Source of the DNA: Hyphomonadaceae bacterium JAD_PAG50586_4
GTDB taxonomy: Bacteria > Pseudomonadota > Alphaproteobacteria > Caulobacterales > Aquidulcibacteraceae
Length of the DNA stretch: 64,000 bases
Direction: 5' to 3'
NCBI GenBank assembly: GCA_023242925.1
Contig: CP096134.1
Span: 1,507,501-1,571,500 of the forward strand
The translations under genes and the position numbers were made by a program. Positions 22,728 to 31,200 of the stretch are shown here, piece by piece. The notes beneath the pieces are model-generated. The model was not told the origin of the DNA. It was given only the letters and a program-made list of their open reading frames with translations, and made no database searches. The number at the start of each line of letters is the position of its first letter. Position 1 is the first letter of the stretch.

Positions 22728-23743
22728 ACCGTATTCGTGTGCTGATCGTCGATGATTCCGTGACCATCCGCAAAGTTCTGCGCGCAACATTGAGCCGGCA
22801 TGACGACATCGAAGTCGTTGGCGAGGCCGGCGACGCCTTCGAAGCGCGCGAAGCCATCAAGACCCTCAATCCAGATGTGCTGACGCTCGATGTGGAAATG
22901 CCGAAGATGAACGGCATCGAGTTCCTTGAGAAGATCATGCGGCTAAGACCCATGCCGGTGATCATGGTGTCCACGCTCACCCAGGCGGGGGCGGCGACCT
23001 CGATCGAGGCGCTTGAACTCGGCGCCTTTGATTGCGTCGGCAAACCCGACTTCGACGGCGTCGTCGAAAAGGTCCGGATCGCGGCCCACGCCAAGGTCCG
23101 CCCGTTGCGCGAGCGCTCGGCCGAGCCGCTGGCGCACGCTTCGTATCATTGCGGCGACAAAGTGCTGGCGATCGGCTCATCGACCGGCGGCGTCGAAGCG
23201 CTGGTGACTATGCTGGAGCGCTTTCCTGCGAACTGCCCGCCCACGCTCATTACCCAACACATGCCGCCTACGTTCACCGCGACGTTTGCGGCCCGTCTTG
23301 ATCGTCTATGCGCACCTCATGTCGCCGAGGCCAGCGAAGGCGCGCCGGTAAAGCCCGGACACATCTATGTTGCGCCCGGCGGCGAGCGTCATCTTGAGCT
23401 TCAAGGCGCTGGCTGGCACCTGCGCTGCAGGCTCGTGGAAGCCGCCGCGGTCAACGGCCATCGGCCTTCAGTGGATGTCTTGTTTGGCTCGGTGGCGCGG
23501 ATCGCCGGCGCACGCGGCGTCGGCGTCATCCTAACTGGCATGGGCCGCGACGGCGCCCAGGGACTATTGCAGATGCGCCAGGCGGGCGCGCACACGCTTG
23601 GACAAGACCAGGCCAGTTCGACCGTCTACGGCATGCCGAAGGCGGCGTTCGAATTGGGCGCTGTGGAGCGCCAGCTCGCGCTCTCGCGCTTAGCCGTCGC
23701 AGCACTGGATTTGTGTTCAAGTGAAATCAGAGGAGCCGCCTGA
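22724..23743 (+). CDS. cheB: Chemotaxis methylesterase CheB
   Basis: 339 aa. The receiver domain has [28 protein letters not shown] (Asp about 57) and the VGKPDFDG lysine. A linker leads to the esterase domain with catalytic Ser in [12 protein letters not shown], His in TLITQHMPP and Asp in [12 protein letters not shown]. It removes receptor methyl groups and deamidates glutamines, controlled by CheA. It overlaps cheR by ATGA. Confidence 0.94.
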   Translation: MNRIRVLIVDDSVTIRKVLRATLSRHDDIEVVGEAGDAFEAREAIKTLNPDVLTLDVEMPKMNGIEFLEKIMRLRPMPVIMVSTLTQAGAATSIEALELGAFDCVGKPDFDGVVEKVRIAAHAKVRPLRERSAEPLAHASYHCGDKVLAIGSSTGGVEALVTMLERFPANCPPTLITQHMPPTFTATFAARLDRLCAPHVAEASEGAPVKPGHIYVAPGGERHLELQGAGWHLRCRLVEAAAVNGHRPSVDVLFGSVARIAGARGVGVILTGMGRDGAQGLLQMRQAGAHTLGQDQASSTVYGMPKAAFELGAVERQLALSRLAVAALDLCSSEIRGAA

Positions 23744-24132
23744 TGCCCGCCGCCGCCGCAATCAAAGTGCTGGTGGTCGATGACCAATTGACCATGCGCG
23801 CGCTTATTCGATCCGCCCTCCAGGAAATCGGTTTTCGCGATATCAGCGATGCGCCCGATGGCGAGGAGGGTTTCAAAACGCTTCTGGCTGCGCCAACCCA
23901 CCTCGTCATTTCCGATTTCAACATGCCCAAACTTGACGGCTTGGGGTTCCTGCGCGCCGTGCGCGCGCACGAACCCACGCGCAAGGTCGCCTTCATCATG
24001 CTTACCGGACGCGCGGATAAGGAACTCGTTCAGCGCGCCATGCAGTTTGGCGTCAACAATTACATCACCAAACCATTCTCGCCGGCGGCGCTGCGGGCGA
24101 AAATCGAGGAAGTTTTCGGTCGGCTCACATGA
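23743..24132 (+). CDS. cheY: Second CheY-type response regulator
   Basis: 129 aa single receiver: LVVDDQLTMRALIRSAL, LVISDFNMPKLDGLGFL (Asp about 57), MLTGRAD and the TKPFSPAAL lysine. It corresponds by position to cheYII of the Caulobacter cluster. Its ATG overlaps the cheB stop (TGATG) and its stop overlaps cheD (ATGA). Confidence 0.92.
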   Translation: MPAAAAIKVLVVDDQLTMRALIRSALQEIGFRDISDAPDGEEGFKTLLAAPTHLVISDFNMPKLDGLGFLRAVRAHEPTRKVAFIMLTGRADKELVQRAMQFGVNNYITKPFSPAALRAKIEEVFGRLT

Positions 24133-24698
24133 CGACAAGCGCCTTCTCGCGTGCGGCCGCCGAGGCGGGAGAGCGCACTGTTCACGTCATACAGGGTCAG
24201 CACGCCATCGTCGCTGAGCCTGACGTTGTGTTGAGCACGATACTGGGATCATGCGTGGCGGCTTGCCTGCACGATCCGGTCGCCCGCATCGGCGGCATGA
24301 ACCATTTCCTGTTGCCGGGCGATGAGGGGAATAGAGCGGGCGAAGCCATGAAGTATGGCGTCAACGCGATGGAACTGCTCATCAACGGCTTGCTGCAGCG
24401 GGGCGCGACACGCGCGCGCTTGCAGGCCAAGCTCTTCGGCGGCGCACAAGTGGTGCAAAACCTCTCCAACATCGGCGCCACGAACGGCGCTTTCGCACTC
24501 AAATTTCTCGAAGTCGAAGGCATCGTCTGCGTCAGCCAAAGCCTCGGCGGCGACCGCGCGCGGCGCATTCGCTACTGGCCCGAAAGCGGGCGTGCCAGCC
24601 AAATCTTGCTCGAAAAGACCAACCGCGAAGCCTTCGCGGCCGAGCGGCGCACGCCGGCGCCTCAGAAGCCGCCTGCAGACGACGTCGAATTGTTCTGA
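24129..24698 (+). CDS. cheD: Receptor glutamine deamidase CheD
   Basis: 189 aa. LSTILGSCVAACLHDP carries the catalytic Cys, GGMNHFLLPGD the His, and RLQAKLFGGAQV the conserved R-x-K-x-F-G-G block with the Thr-equivalent region after it. CheD deamidates receptor glutamines. The C-terminal 30 residues are family-variable. Confidence 0.92.
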   Translation: MTTSAFSRAAAEAGERTVHVIQGQHAIVAEPDVVLSTILGSCVAACLHDPVARIGGMNHFLLPGDEGNRAGEAMKYGVNAMELLINGLLQRGATRARLQAKLFGGAQVVQNLSNIGATNGAFALKFLEVEGIVCVSQSLGGDRARRIRYWPESGRASQILLEKTNREAFAAERRTPAPQKPPADDVELF

Positions 24699-24705
24699 GG
24701 CGCTC

Positions 24706-25071
24706 ATGGCTGAAGCGGCGCGACAGAGCAGCGAACGTGAGCTGACGCCGTTGGCGGAAGTGCTGGGCGCGCTTGCGCAGGAACTTGAGCGCGCGCGCAG
24801 CACTGGCATGCGTGTGGAGGCAGCTTTCTGTGCGCACGCCGTCAATTCCCAACTCGATGGCTCCGTGATCCGGGATATGCAACAACTTGACGGGGTCTTG
24901 CAGCACCTGGCGGCTCTGCGCGATTTTGTCGCCGCGCTTGCCACCGATGCCCATGGCGAGGCGTGCATAGCGGCTGCGCTGGAGCGGGTGAGCCTTGGCG
25001 ACGTGCGAGCGCGGCTGCAGGGGCGCGACGGCGCGCAGCCCGAAGGCGAGACCGAGATGTGGGCGCTCTGA
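24706..25071 (+). CDS. Small helical protein at the cheU position
   Basis: 121 aa from ATG 24706 after GAGG. Mostly predicted helix (LAEVLGALAQELERARSTG, QQLDGVLQHLAALRDFVAAL), no membrane segment, no motif I recognise. In Caulobacter the gene between cheD and cheYIII is cheU, a small protein of little-known function; synteny is the only link. Eight bases separate it from cheD. Confidence 0.6.
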   Translation: MAEAARQSSERELTPLAEVLGALAQELERARSTGMRVEAAFCAHAVNSQLDGSVIRDMQQLDGVLQHLAALRDFVAALATDAHGEACIAAALERVSLGDVRARLQGRDGAQPEGETEMWAL

Positions 25072-25223
25072 CCCGCTTCGATTGCGCCGGGACTGCCTCT
25101 TTCTTCTTTGTTGGCGAACTATTTACCGGAATAGGCGGATATTGCGCATGCGGCGCCGCCATCGGGATGCCAGCGTTTGAAGACGTTCGCGCTGACAGGG
25201 TGTGGGGATGGAGTTGGGACAGC

Positions 25224-25814
25224 ATGCCGGACGAGGCGCGCATAAATCTGTCGAAGGCGAGCATTCTCGCCATCGAGACCAGCCAGCACGCGGTCGATAC
25301 CCTTGCCCAGATTTGCAAGGGCTTCGAGGCGCGTGAAGTGCATCGCTGCCTTACCATCGCCGAGGCTGAAACCGCGCTGCGGCTGCGTCAGGTAAACCTC
25401 ATTCTCATCAATCCAAGCATCGAAGCCGATGCCGGCTTCGATTTTATTCGGGCGCTGCGATCGTCCGGCGCCGAGCCTTTATGCAGCGTACCCATTATCG
25501 TGTTCTGCGGTCATGCGACGCCGGGCGATGTGGCGCGTTGCCGCAACACGGGCGCGAACTTCGTGGTCGCCAAGCCGATCAGTTCGGGCGCGCTGCTGCA
25601 GCGCATCGAATGGGTGGCGCGCGATCAACGCCAATTCGTCGATACGGGCGATTATGTCGGGCCGGATCGGCGCTTCAAGTTCGAGGGCCCTCCACCCGGT
25701 ATGGCGGGCCGGCGCGAAGGCGACAAGCTCGTGCCCCTCGGCGACGCCCAAGAACCGAACCTGTCGCAGAACGACATCGACGCGTTCCTCAAACCGCAGA
25801 AGGTGATGCATTGA
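25224..25814 (+). CDS. Third che-linked receiver protein (CheYIII position)
   Basis: About 196 aa. A receiver-like domain covers residues 8-135 (ASILAIETSQHAVDTL, VNLILINPSIEADAGFDFI, VPIIVFCGHATPGDVARC, FVVAKPISSGALL). The usual phosphoacceptor Asp is replaced: the strand reads LILINPSIE, so phosphorylation is doubtful. The C-terminal tail contains GDYVGPDRRFKFEGPP, a pattern often seen in receiver-like proteins of alphaproteobacteria. ATG 25224 is my choice, leaving 152 bp of spacer after the previous gene. Confidence 0.7.
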   Translation: MPDEARINLSKASILAIETSQHAVDTLAQICKGFEAREVHRCLTIAEAETALRLRQVNLILINPSIEADAGFDFIRALRSSGAEPLCSVPIIVFCGHATPGDVARCRNTGANFVVAKPISSGALLQRIEWVARDQRQFVDTGDYVGPDRRFKFEGPPPGMAGRREGDKLVPLGDAQEPNLSQNDIDAFLKPQKVMH

Positions 25815-26266
25815 GTAATGTTCGCAAATTTCGCCCCGACACGCGGCTGTCCAACCTGATGGCCGAGCCCGGGGGCTTGCGCGCATCGGACGCGATACGC
25901 CGCGCCGACGAGAACCTGGCGAGCGTGCGCGACGTTTGCGTGGCCGCGCTCGACGCGGAGATCGCGGCGCTTCAGGACTTCGCGCAGAATCAATCGCGCG
26001 ACGGCTTGCCGGCGGCATACCGCGCCGCGCGAGAGATCTTCGCGATCGGCGGCACCTATGGCCTCACCGAATTGAGCGCGGCGGCGCATTCGTTGTGCGG
26101 GCTGTTGAGCGAGGGAAATCTCGCCGCCGGCGCCGTCCCGTGGGCGCGCGTGCGGGTGCATGTCGATGCGATGAAGAGATTGCGCCATCCCTCGATGGAG
26201 GGGTATGGCGCCGCACGCGCCGCCCTCATCGAGGGACTGCGCAAAGTTTCGACACAAGGAGAGTGA
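25811..26266 (+). CDS. CheE-position protein of the che operon
   Basis: 151 aa from a TTG at 25811 overlapping the previous stop (TTGA), with AAGGTG upstream. Helical, cytoplasmic, no motif I can name; FAIGGTYGLTELSAAAHSLCGLL resembles the core helix of Hpt-like four-helix bundles but without a clear phosphohistidine context. In Caulobacter cheE closes the cluster at this place, and it closes the overlapping run here too. Function inferred only by synteny. Confidence 0.6.
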   Translation: MSNVRKFRPDTRLSNLMAEPGGLRASDAIRRADENLASVRDVCVAALDAEIAALQDFAQNQSRDGLPAAYRAAREIFAIGGTYGLTELSAAAHSLCGLLSEGNLAAGAVPWARVRVHVDAMKRLRHPSMEGYGAARAALIEGLRKVSTQGE

Positions 26267-26296
26267 GGGACACGACCCTGGTGCGCCAAAATCAGC

Positions 26297-26593
26297 GTTT
26301 GTCGCTCGCTATGGCGGCGAGGAGTACGCGTTGCTCTTGCCTGGCGTGAGCCTTGCCGAGGCGCAGGCGGTTGCGCAGGCGATTTGTGAACGCGTTCGCG
26401 CGCGAACGCTCGCACGCAAGTCATCCGGCGACACCATCGGCGTGGTGACAATCTCCTCGGCGTGGCCGCGTTTAGATCCGGCGACAGCGGCGACTCGTTA
26501 GTGAAGCGAACCGACGCGTGCCTCTATCAAGCCAAGAGAGGCGGGCGGAACCGTGTCGTAAGTGAAGTAGGTAGTGCCGCCGCCGCTGCGTGA
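26297..26593 (+). pseudogene. GGDEF diguanylate cyclase C-terminal remnant
   Basis: FVARYGGEEYALLLPGVSLAEA contains the GGEEF-type signature (GGEEY), and after one frame step near 26455 come GVAAFRSGDSGDSLVKRTD and LYQAKRGGRNRV, the normal end of a GGDEF domain. Everything before the signature motif is missing and no start is visible. One lost C in ATCTCCTCGG would explain the slip. A truncated remnant between cheE and the next receiver gene. Confidence 0.75.
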
Positions 26594-26615
26594 GTGTTTG
26601 TCCAAGGAGCGTGTC

Positions 26616-27104
26616 GTGGAAGTTGGCGATTGGAGGCCGGCGGTTGTCGCCTCGAGCAAGTTCGAGCGGCAGATCTTGTCAGACCTCCTACGAAATGCAG
26701 GTGTCGCCGCCATCAGCATGGTCGCTGAGTCACACAGCGCGCTTGAAGGACTGAGCGCCTGTCGCGCCAATATCGTGATTATTGCTGTCGATGGAGAAGT
26801 CGATTCCTTGGAATTGGTCCGACGATTGCGCCGCGCCGTTGCTCATCCTGCGCGCACGGCGCCGGTGTTCATGATGTCAAGCGCTTTGACCATGGCGCTC
26901 GCAGAGCGCTGCCGGCACGCCGGCGCGAACGCCATTATTGGCAAGCCTGTCTCCACCGCCACTCTGCTCAACACCATCAGGAAAGTGTTGGCGCAGCCTC
27001 GCCCGTTTGTCGAAGGCGTGAACTATGTTGGTCCGTGCCGGCGTGCCGGAATTGTTAAAGCCGGAACAGGCGCGCGACGTCGTCGAGCCGACGCAGCAGC
27101 CTAG
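26616..27104 (+). CDS. Receiver-like protein downstream of the che operon
   Basis: About 162 aa from GTG 26616, with AAGGAG six bases upstream. Receiver fold: ILSDLLRNAGVAAISMVAES, ANIVIIAVDGEVDSLELV, PVFMMSSALTMALAERC and AIIGKPVSTATLL (lysine). The phosphoacceptor position reads I-A-V-D-G, not the usual D-x-x-M-P. It ends with a basic Arg/Ala tail and overlaps the following PilZ gene by 80 bases. Confidence 0.65.
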   Translation: MEVGDWRPAVVASSKFERQILSDLLRNAGVAAISMVAESHSALEGLSACRANIVIIAVDGEVDSLELVRRLRRAVAHPARTAPVFMMSSALTMALAERCRHAGANAIIGKPVSTATLLNTIRKVLAQPRPFVEGVNYVGPCRRAGIVKAGTGARRRRADAAA

Positions 27105-27477
27105 TCCGGCGGGAAGGCCAAGTTGGAATGTTCGGCAAGTCGAACCGCCTGGCTCGCGCAACCCGCTTACCGACCGCGTGCGGCAGATCGCTGAACGAAC
27201 AGCGCCCGACCAAATCACAAAAGAAGTCCGAGTCGTTCGGCGCAAAGAGAGGGCGGCGCGGCAAGCCGTCTTCCGAAACGGGGCCATCCTGTTTGGCAGC
27301 GGTGACCGCTTGACCGTCGCAGTCAAGGACGTGAGCGCCAGCGGCGCGCGCATCGAATTCTTCCAGCGGAGCGCTCTGCCAGAAGAATTCGTGCTGAGCG
27401 AGCCGACCCTTAAATTGCGTTGCCGCGTTAGGGTCGTGTGGCAGAGAGAGGGCGTGGCAGGCGTCATGTTTCTCTGA
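27025..27477 (+). CDS. PilZ-domain protein
   Basis: 150 aa. After about 70 variable residues, RVVRRKERAARQAVFRNGAIL and DVSASGARIEFFQR match the two PilZ signature blocks (R-x-x-x-R and D/N-x-S-x-x-G) that bind cyclic di-GMP. The block before SASGARIE fits well; the first block is looser. As the last gene of the che region and after a GGDEF remnant, it hints at c-di-GMP control of motility. The 80-base overlap with the upstream gene suggests the true start may be internal. Confidence 0.7.
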   Translation: MLVRAGVPELLKPEQARDVVEPTQQPSPAGRPSWNVRQVEPPGSRNPLTDRVRQIAERTAPDQITKEVRVVRRKERAARQAVFRNGAILFGSGDRLTVAVKDVSASGARIEFFQRSALPEEFVLSEPTLKLRCRVRVVWQREGVAGVMFL

Positions 27478-27658
27478 TGTGGATGAGGTGCATTGCAGCG
27501 CCGTGCAACAGGCGCGTGGCTGTCGTCTCGCGTCTTGCGGCCGTACGGAAAGCGGCGGCGTGCGCGTGCGCGCCTGCCGAGGGCGGCTCCCAATGCGCCG
27601 TGGATGGATCGTGTGCGCCAGACCAGGAACGCGATGCACCCGCCTGAGCCGCGCCTCC

Positions 27659-28855
27659 TCAGCGCTGCAGCAAAGACCGCAATCCCGACTGCCGTGCTTG
27701 CGCTTCCGCACCGCGTTGCACGGTGCGCTCGTTGACCAGACGCTTGCGAATGTCGAGGTGCATTTCCATCGCCCCGAGCCGCTCGCGCCAGTCCGACCTG
27801 AAGCTCAGCACATTGCGTTTCACTTCACTCGCGAGACTGAGCCGCTCCAGTTCGCGCGCCCGCGCCTTGAGTGCATTCGTCACGTTTGGGTCGCCATTGG
27901 CCGCCGCCAGATCGGCGACGCGCACCTGGCCGTCGGGGCCGATCTGACCGGCGATCATGCCGTCCAAACGGGTAGGGCGATGCGCCCGCGTCTCGCGATC
28001 GAGCGCGCGGCGCTCGTCATCGCGGGTGCGGTTGCCGAGCAGATCGGTGGCTATATCGCGTGCCGCCTCGCGAAAGCCGTGCTTCACGAACTCGCGCGGA
28101 ATCACCAGATCGCGACCATCCCGCGTCTTCCCGCGCAGGATGATGTGGGTGTGGGGATTGTCGGTGTCGTGGTGGTTCACGGCGACCCATTCGAGGCGCG
28201 TCCCAAGCGCAGCTTCGGCCCGCTGCATGACCTCCCGCGTATAGCTATTGAGGTCGCCGATCGCCGCGCCGTTTTCGGGCGCGAGGATGATGCGGAAATG
28301 GCGTCGGTCGGCTTTGGCCCATGCCGCCGCTTTGCTCGCTCCGTCCACGCCGTCACCGCCCGCGTTATAGAAGATGCTGGCCTCCATCGCGCCCCCGCGT
28401 GCGAGGTAGGCTGTGTGCGCGCGGGCCTGCGCCTCCTGAGCATCGGCGCCCCGTTCAGCGTCGAGCGCCTGTTCTTGGCCCGATCCGTCACCGCGTGCGG
28501 CAGCCTCACGCGCCACATAGCGCGCGTGCGCCTGAAGCGCTCCGCCGCCACCGCCGCCGTGACCGAAATAGTGGATCTTCACGATCGCCCGCTGGCGCGG
28601 ATCGAAGGCGTAGGCGCCAGCGCCCACGCCGTCGCCAAACCCGAAGCGTCGCGGCCCGCCAAGTCTCTCGGCGAGCTTGTGCGAAAGCGTGCCGCGACCG
28701 CCGCCACCGCCTTGGGCTCCGCCGCTGGCCTTGCCGATCAGTTCGTCGCGTTCGATCGCGCGATGAAACCGCATGGAGCCGAGCGATGCGATGGCCACCG
28801 CGTCGCGGTGCAAGCGCTGCGTCCGAAATATCTGATTGAAGCTCGTTGCGCTCAT
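27659..28855 (-). CDS. Conjugative relaxase (VirD2/TraI-like, MOBP type)
   Basis: About 398 aa. After a variable N terminus rich in glycine come HARYVAREAAA, FRIILAPENGAAIGDL, and NHHDTDNPHTHIILRGK, the histidine cluster (motif III) that binds the metal in relaxases. It nicks oriT and leads the strand to TraG and the T4SS. Start ATG 28855 is preferred; 28945 would add a non-conserved leader. It ends GLRSLLQR and lacks the long C-terminal extension of bigger relatives; this could be natural or a truncation where the che block joins. Confidence 0.82.
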   Translation of the reverse strand: MSATSFNQIFRTQRLHRDAVAIASLGSMRFHRAIERDELIGKASGGAQGGGGGRGTLSHKLAERLGGPRRFGFGDGVGAGAYAFDPRQRAIVKIHYFGHGGGGGGALQAHARYVAREAAARGDGSGQEQALDAERGADAQEAQARAHTAYLARGGAMEASIFYNAGGDGVDGASKAAAWAKADRRHFRIILAPENGAAIGDLNSYTREVMQRAEAALGTRLEWVAVNHHDTDNPHTHIILRGKTRDGRDLVIPREFVKHGFREAARDIATDLLGNRTRDDERRALDRETRAHRPTRLDGMIAGQIGPDGQVRVADLAAANGDPNVTNALKARARELERLSLASEVKRNVLSFRSDWRERLGAMEMHLDIRKRLVNERTVQRGAEAQARQSGLRSLLQR

Positions 28856-28894
28856 GGAAGCGGGCCCTTGATGCGGATTTGAACAGCACCGTGT

Positions 28895-28984
28895 CCGCAC
28901 CGTTCGAATCCACACCGCGCCGTGCGAAAAAGCAAAGGCGCACAAGCAATTGGTGTGCGAAAACGGTGCGCTTTATCTTGCCCT
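28895..28984 (+). other. Candidate oriT with RK2-like nic site
   Basis: Just upstream of the relaxase gene. CGCACCGTT...CACACC (28895-28916) is mirrored by GGTGTGCGAAAACGGTGCG (28952-28970), and directly after it stands TATCTTGCCC (28974-28983), one base from the IncP/Ti nic consensus TATCCTGCCC. Inverted repeat followed by nic is the RK2 arrangement, and the element's Trb and relaxase genes are of the same type. No experimental support. Confidence 0.5.
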
Positions 28985-29082
28985 AAAAATTCTCTCTTCC
29001 CGCATCATCCCGCTTCCTCACTCCAACTATTTCTCGCACGATTCCACTGCAGAAATCACGTGCGCAAAGCAGGAGGCCGCCG

Positions 29083-29265
29083 ATGTCGGCGCTGGAGTCC
29101 ACGACAGACCAGTTCCTTGACCTGATCCTGGCCCTTCACCGGGACCGAGGCATCACGACGGAGCAGGCCAAAGATCATCTCACCGCTATCATGGGAGAGG
29201 TCGATGTCGGTCGGATGAAAGAAGTCCTCGCTGCTGCGGAACTGGTTGATGCCCAAGGGCCCTGA
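29083..29265 (+). CDS. Small protein of unknown function
   Basis: 60 aa from ATG 29083 with AGGAGG nine bases upstream, a strong ribosome site. Acidic, helical (TTDQFLDLILALHRDRGI, AKDHLTAIMGEVDVGRMKEV). I do not recognise it. It lies between oriT and the traF gene and runs opposite to both. Confidence 0.5.
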   Translation: MSALESTTDQFLDLILALHRDRGITTEQAKDHLTAIMGEVDVGRMKEVLAAAELVDAQGP

Positions 29266-29328
29266 AGGCGAGAAGCGCCCCGCCGGCCTGATCGGCGCGG
29301 CGATCCCTGAGACACTACCGCCAGGCGG

Positions 29329-29898
29329 CTAGAAAACGGGCCGCCAGACGCCATCGATCGCGGTCAGGCGCACTGGTCCCCAATAGCGGCTGTCGAAGGA
29401 ATCCGCCGTGTCGCCGAGGAGGAATACCTCGTCGGAGGCCAAGGTTCTGCAACCGTCCCAAGACGGCAGAACTCGCCCCGCGTTGTCTCGCGCCAGCCTC
29501 GCCACGGCGCCCCGGCCGGGGAGGGTCACGCGGTCGCCCTCGGCGCACACAAGCGTCCCGCCAACCGCCGCCACGCGCTTGATGAAACGGTCGGTGCGAT
29601 CCGCGAAGTCCCGCGCCCGCGCATAAGCCGCGGAGGCGTCCGCCGCTCGCAAGGTGACAAAGGCGCCGACCCCAACTGGCCGGTGATCGCGGACATAGAA
29701 GCCGCGCGGCACGCTCGGCGATGGATTGTAGATCAGCGCCGGCGCCGGATGCACAAACATCGCCGCGCCGCCGATGGCGCCGATGGCGCCGACCACAGCC
29801 AGCGCCGCCGCCAGCCGCCACCGCATCCTTGCCTTGGTCGTCCTCGCACCCATTAACCCGGCCATGCATCGCCCGCGCCAGCGCAGGCGAAAGCGCAC
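29329..29898 (-). CDS. traF: TraF-like conjugal peptidase (S26 signal peptidase family)
   Basis: About 189 aa. One N-terminal membrane segment (LAAALAVVGAIGAIGGAAMFV) is followed by NPSPSVPRGFY with the nucleophile Ser and RFIKRVAAVGG with the general-base Lys, then DEVFLLGDTADSFDSRYWGPV, the box-D/E Gly-Asp-x-x-x-x-S-x-D-S-R-Y. In RP4 TraF cyclises the TrbC pilin; TrbC is present at 50.9 kb. The start is uncertain: GTG 29898 lacks a clear ribosome site and internal ATGs at 29862 or 29850 are possible. Confidence 0.82.
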   Translation of the reverse strand: MRFRLRWRGRCMAGLMGARTTKARMRWRLAAALAVVGAIGAIGGAAMFVHPAPALIYNPSPSVPRGFYVRDHRPVGVGAFVTLRAADASAAYARARDFADRTDRFIKRVAAVGGTLVCAEGDRVTLPGRGAVARLARDNAGRVLPSWDGCRTLASDEVFLLGDTADSFDSRYWGPVRLTAIDGVWRPVF

Positions 29899-29942
29899 GG
29901 TGGCGCACGGCGTTAACCCAACAGCGCGGACTTCCTCGGCGC

Positions 29943-30896
29943 CTAATCCTCCCCGCCCATATCGGGCCGATGGCCCATGAAACCGAGCAGGTAATCGGCG
30001 GCGGCCTGCGCCTTGCCGGCGGCGCTCAGGAAGGCGGAAGGGGATTGATCCAGCACCGTGAGCCAGGAGGCGATATAGGCGGCATGGTCTTCGACATGCT
30101 CGCCGGGAAAGCCGAGTACGGCGCCCAGGATCGCGGCGCAGAGTTCAGCGACCAATTCCTCCAAGGCGTAGCCTGCATCGCCAAACCGTTTCTGACCGAA
30201 ATCGCGGTCGAGCCGCGATGGCGCGCGGGTCCAATGCCCCAGCTCGTGGCCGCGCGTGGCCAGATACGTCCCAAGATCGCGAAACGCGCCTCGTTCCGGA
30301 AGGCAGATGAAATCGGCACGCGGATCATAAAAGGCCCGCGTTCCACCGTGCCGCACGAGTGCGGGCACGCGCTCCATGAGACCGACAAGTTCAGCTTCAC
30401 GCCCGTCGAGCGGCGCCGGTGGCGCCGGCGGCGCATAGAAGTTCTCGGGAAGCCTCTCGATCTGATCGGCCGAGAACACCGTGTAGCCGCGCAGGATGCG
30501 CCGCGTGGTGGTCTCGGGTTCATCCTGAGCCGAAGCTTCAGCGGAAGCGGATTTCTTCTCCGCGTAGAACACCACGAACGACCCGCGTTCGCCCTTGCGG
30601 ACACAGGCGTCCAGCGCGAGCGCCTGCTTGAACGTGAACCAGAACGGTGAGCGATAGCCGCGTTCTACCGACGCCGCCCACAAAGCGACGACGTTCACGC
30701 CCCGATAGGCGAGACCGTTCGCGCGGCGCGGCAAGACAAAGCCAACACCGCCATCGTCCCACGGTCTGATCCAGGGACGCACACCGCGTTCGAGCGCGGC
30801 CTTGATCTGCGCGGTGACGCGCTGTGCGGGCGAAAGACGACTTTCGGCAGCAGGAGGCGAGACAGCGAGCGAAGGTGAGGAAGCGGCAAGCGACAT
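29943..30896 (-). CDS. ArdC-like antirestriction / ssDNA-binding protein
   Basis: About 317 aa. The N-terminal ArdC domain has TAQIKAALERGVRPWIRPW and FKQALALDACVRKGERGSFV. The C-terminal zincin-like metallopeptidase domain (polyvalent-protein type) has TRGHELGHWT, an H-E-x-G-H zinc motif, and EELVAELCAAIL with the third ligand. Such proteins protect incoming conjugative DNA in the recipient. ATG 30896 has GGAG upstream; an in-frame start at 30986 would only add low-complexity sequence. Confidence 0.85.
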   Translation of the reverse strand: MSLAASSPSLAVSPPAAESRLSPAQRVTAQIKAALERGVRPWIRPWDDGGVGFVLPRRANGLAYRGVNVVALWAASVERGYRSPFWFTFKQALALDACVRKGERGSFVVFYAEKKSASAEASAQDEPETTTRRILRGYTVFSADQIERLPENFYAPPAPPAPLDGREAELVGLMERVPALVRHGGTRAFYDPRADFICLPERGAFRDLGTYLATRGHELGHWTRAPSRLDRDFGQKRFGDAGYALEELVAELCAAILGAVLGFPGEHVEDHAAYIASWLTVLDQSPSAFLSAAGKAQAAADYLLGFMGHRPDMGGED

Positions 30897-31200
30897 GAGC
30901 GGAACTCCGGCGCGTGCGGAGTTCGATCCCGATGATCGAGCCCCGACGGCGGAGCCCCTCAAGCGAGGCGCGGGCGCGGCCTGCACCGAAGGCCGTAACG
31001 AAGTGAAGGACGGCGCCCGCCGTTGCGGGCCGCGTTCGCGCCTCGCGCGGCTCCGTTCGACGGCGGGGATCGGTGGATGGGGTCCCGGCCGGAATCGTTT
31101 CGGGTGAGCCCTGTCGAGATCAGCTAGCTTAGTCTGCGTCGCGCGAAGAATGTATTAGGGAAATCGCCGGCGAGAGACGGGATGCTGGGAGGTCAAGATT
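30897..31200. other. GC-rich intergenic region, no gene seen
   Basis: About 300 bp upstream of ardC and of the first TIR gene, running in opposite directions. Strongly GC-rich with short inverted repeats of the type seen ahead of conserved ICE genes. No ORF with coding character. It must contain both promoters. A GGGAGG at 31188 is the ribosome site of the gene at 31201. Confidence 0.5.
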
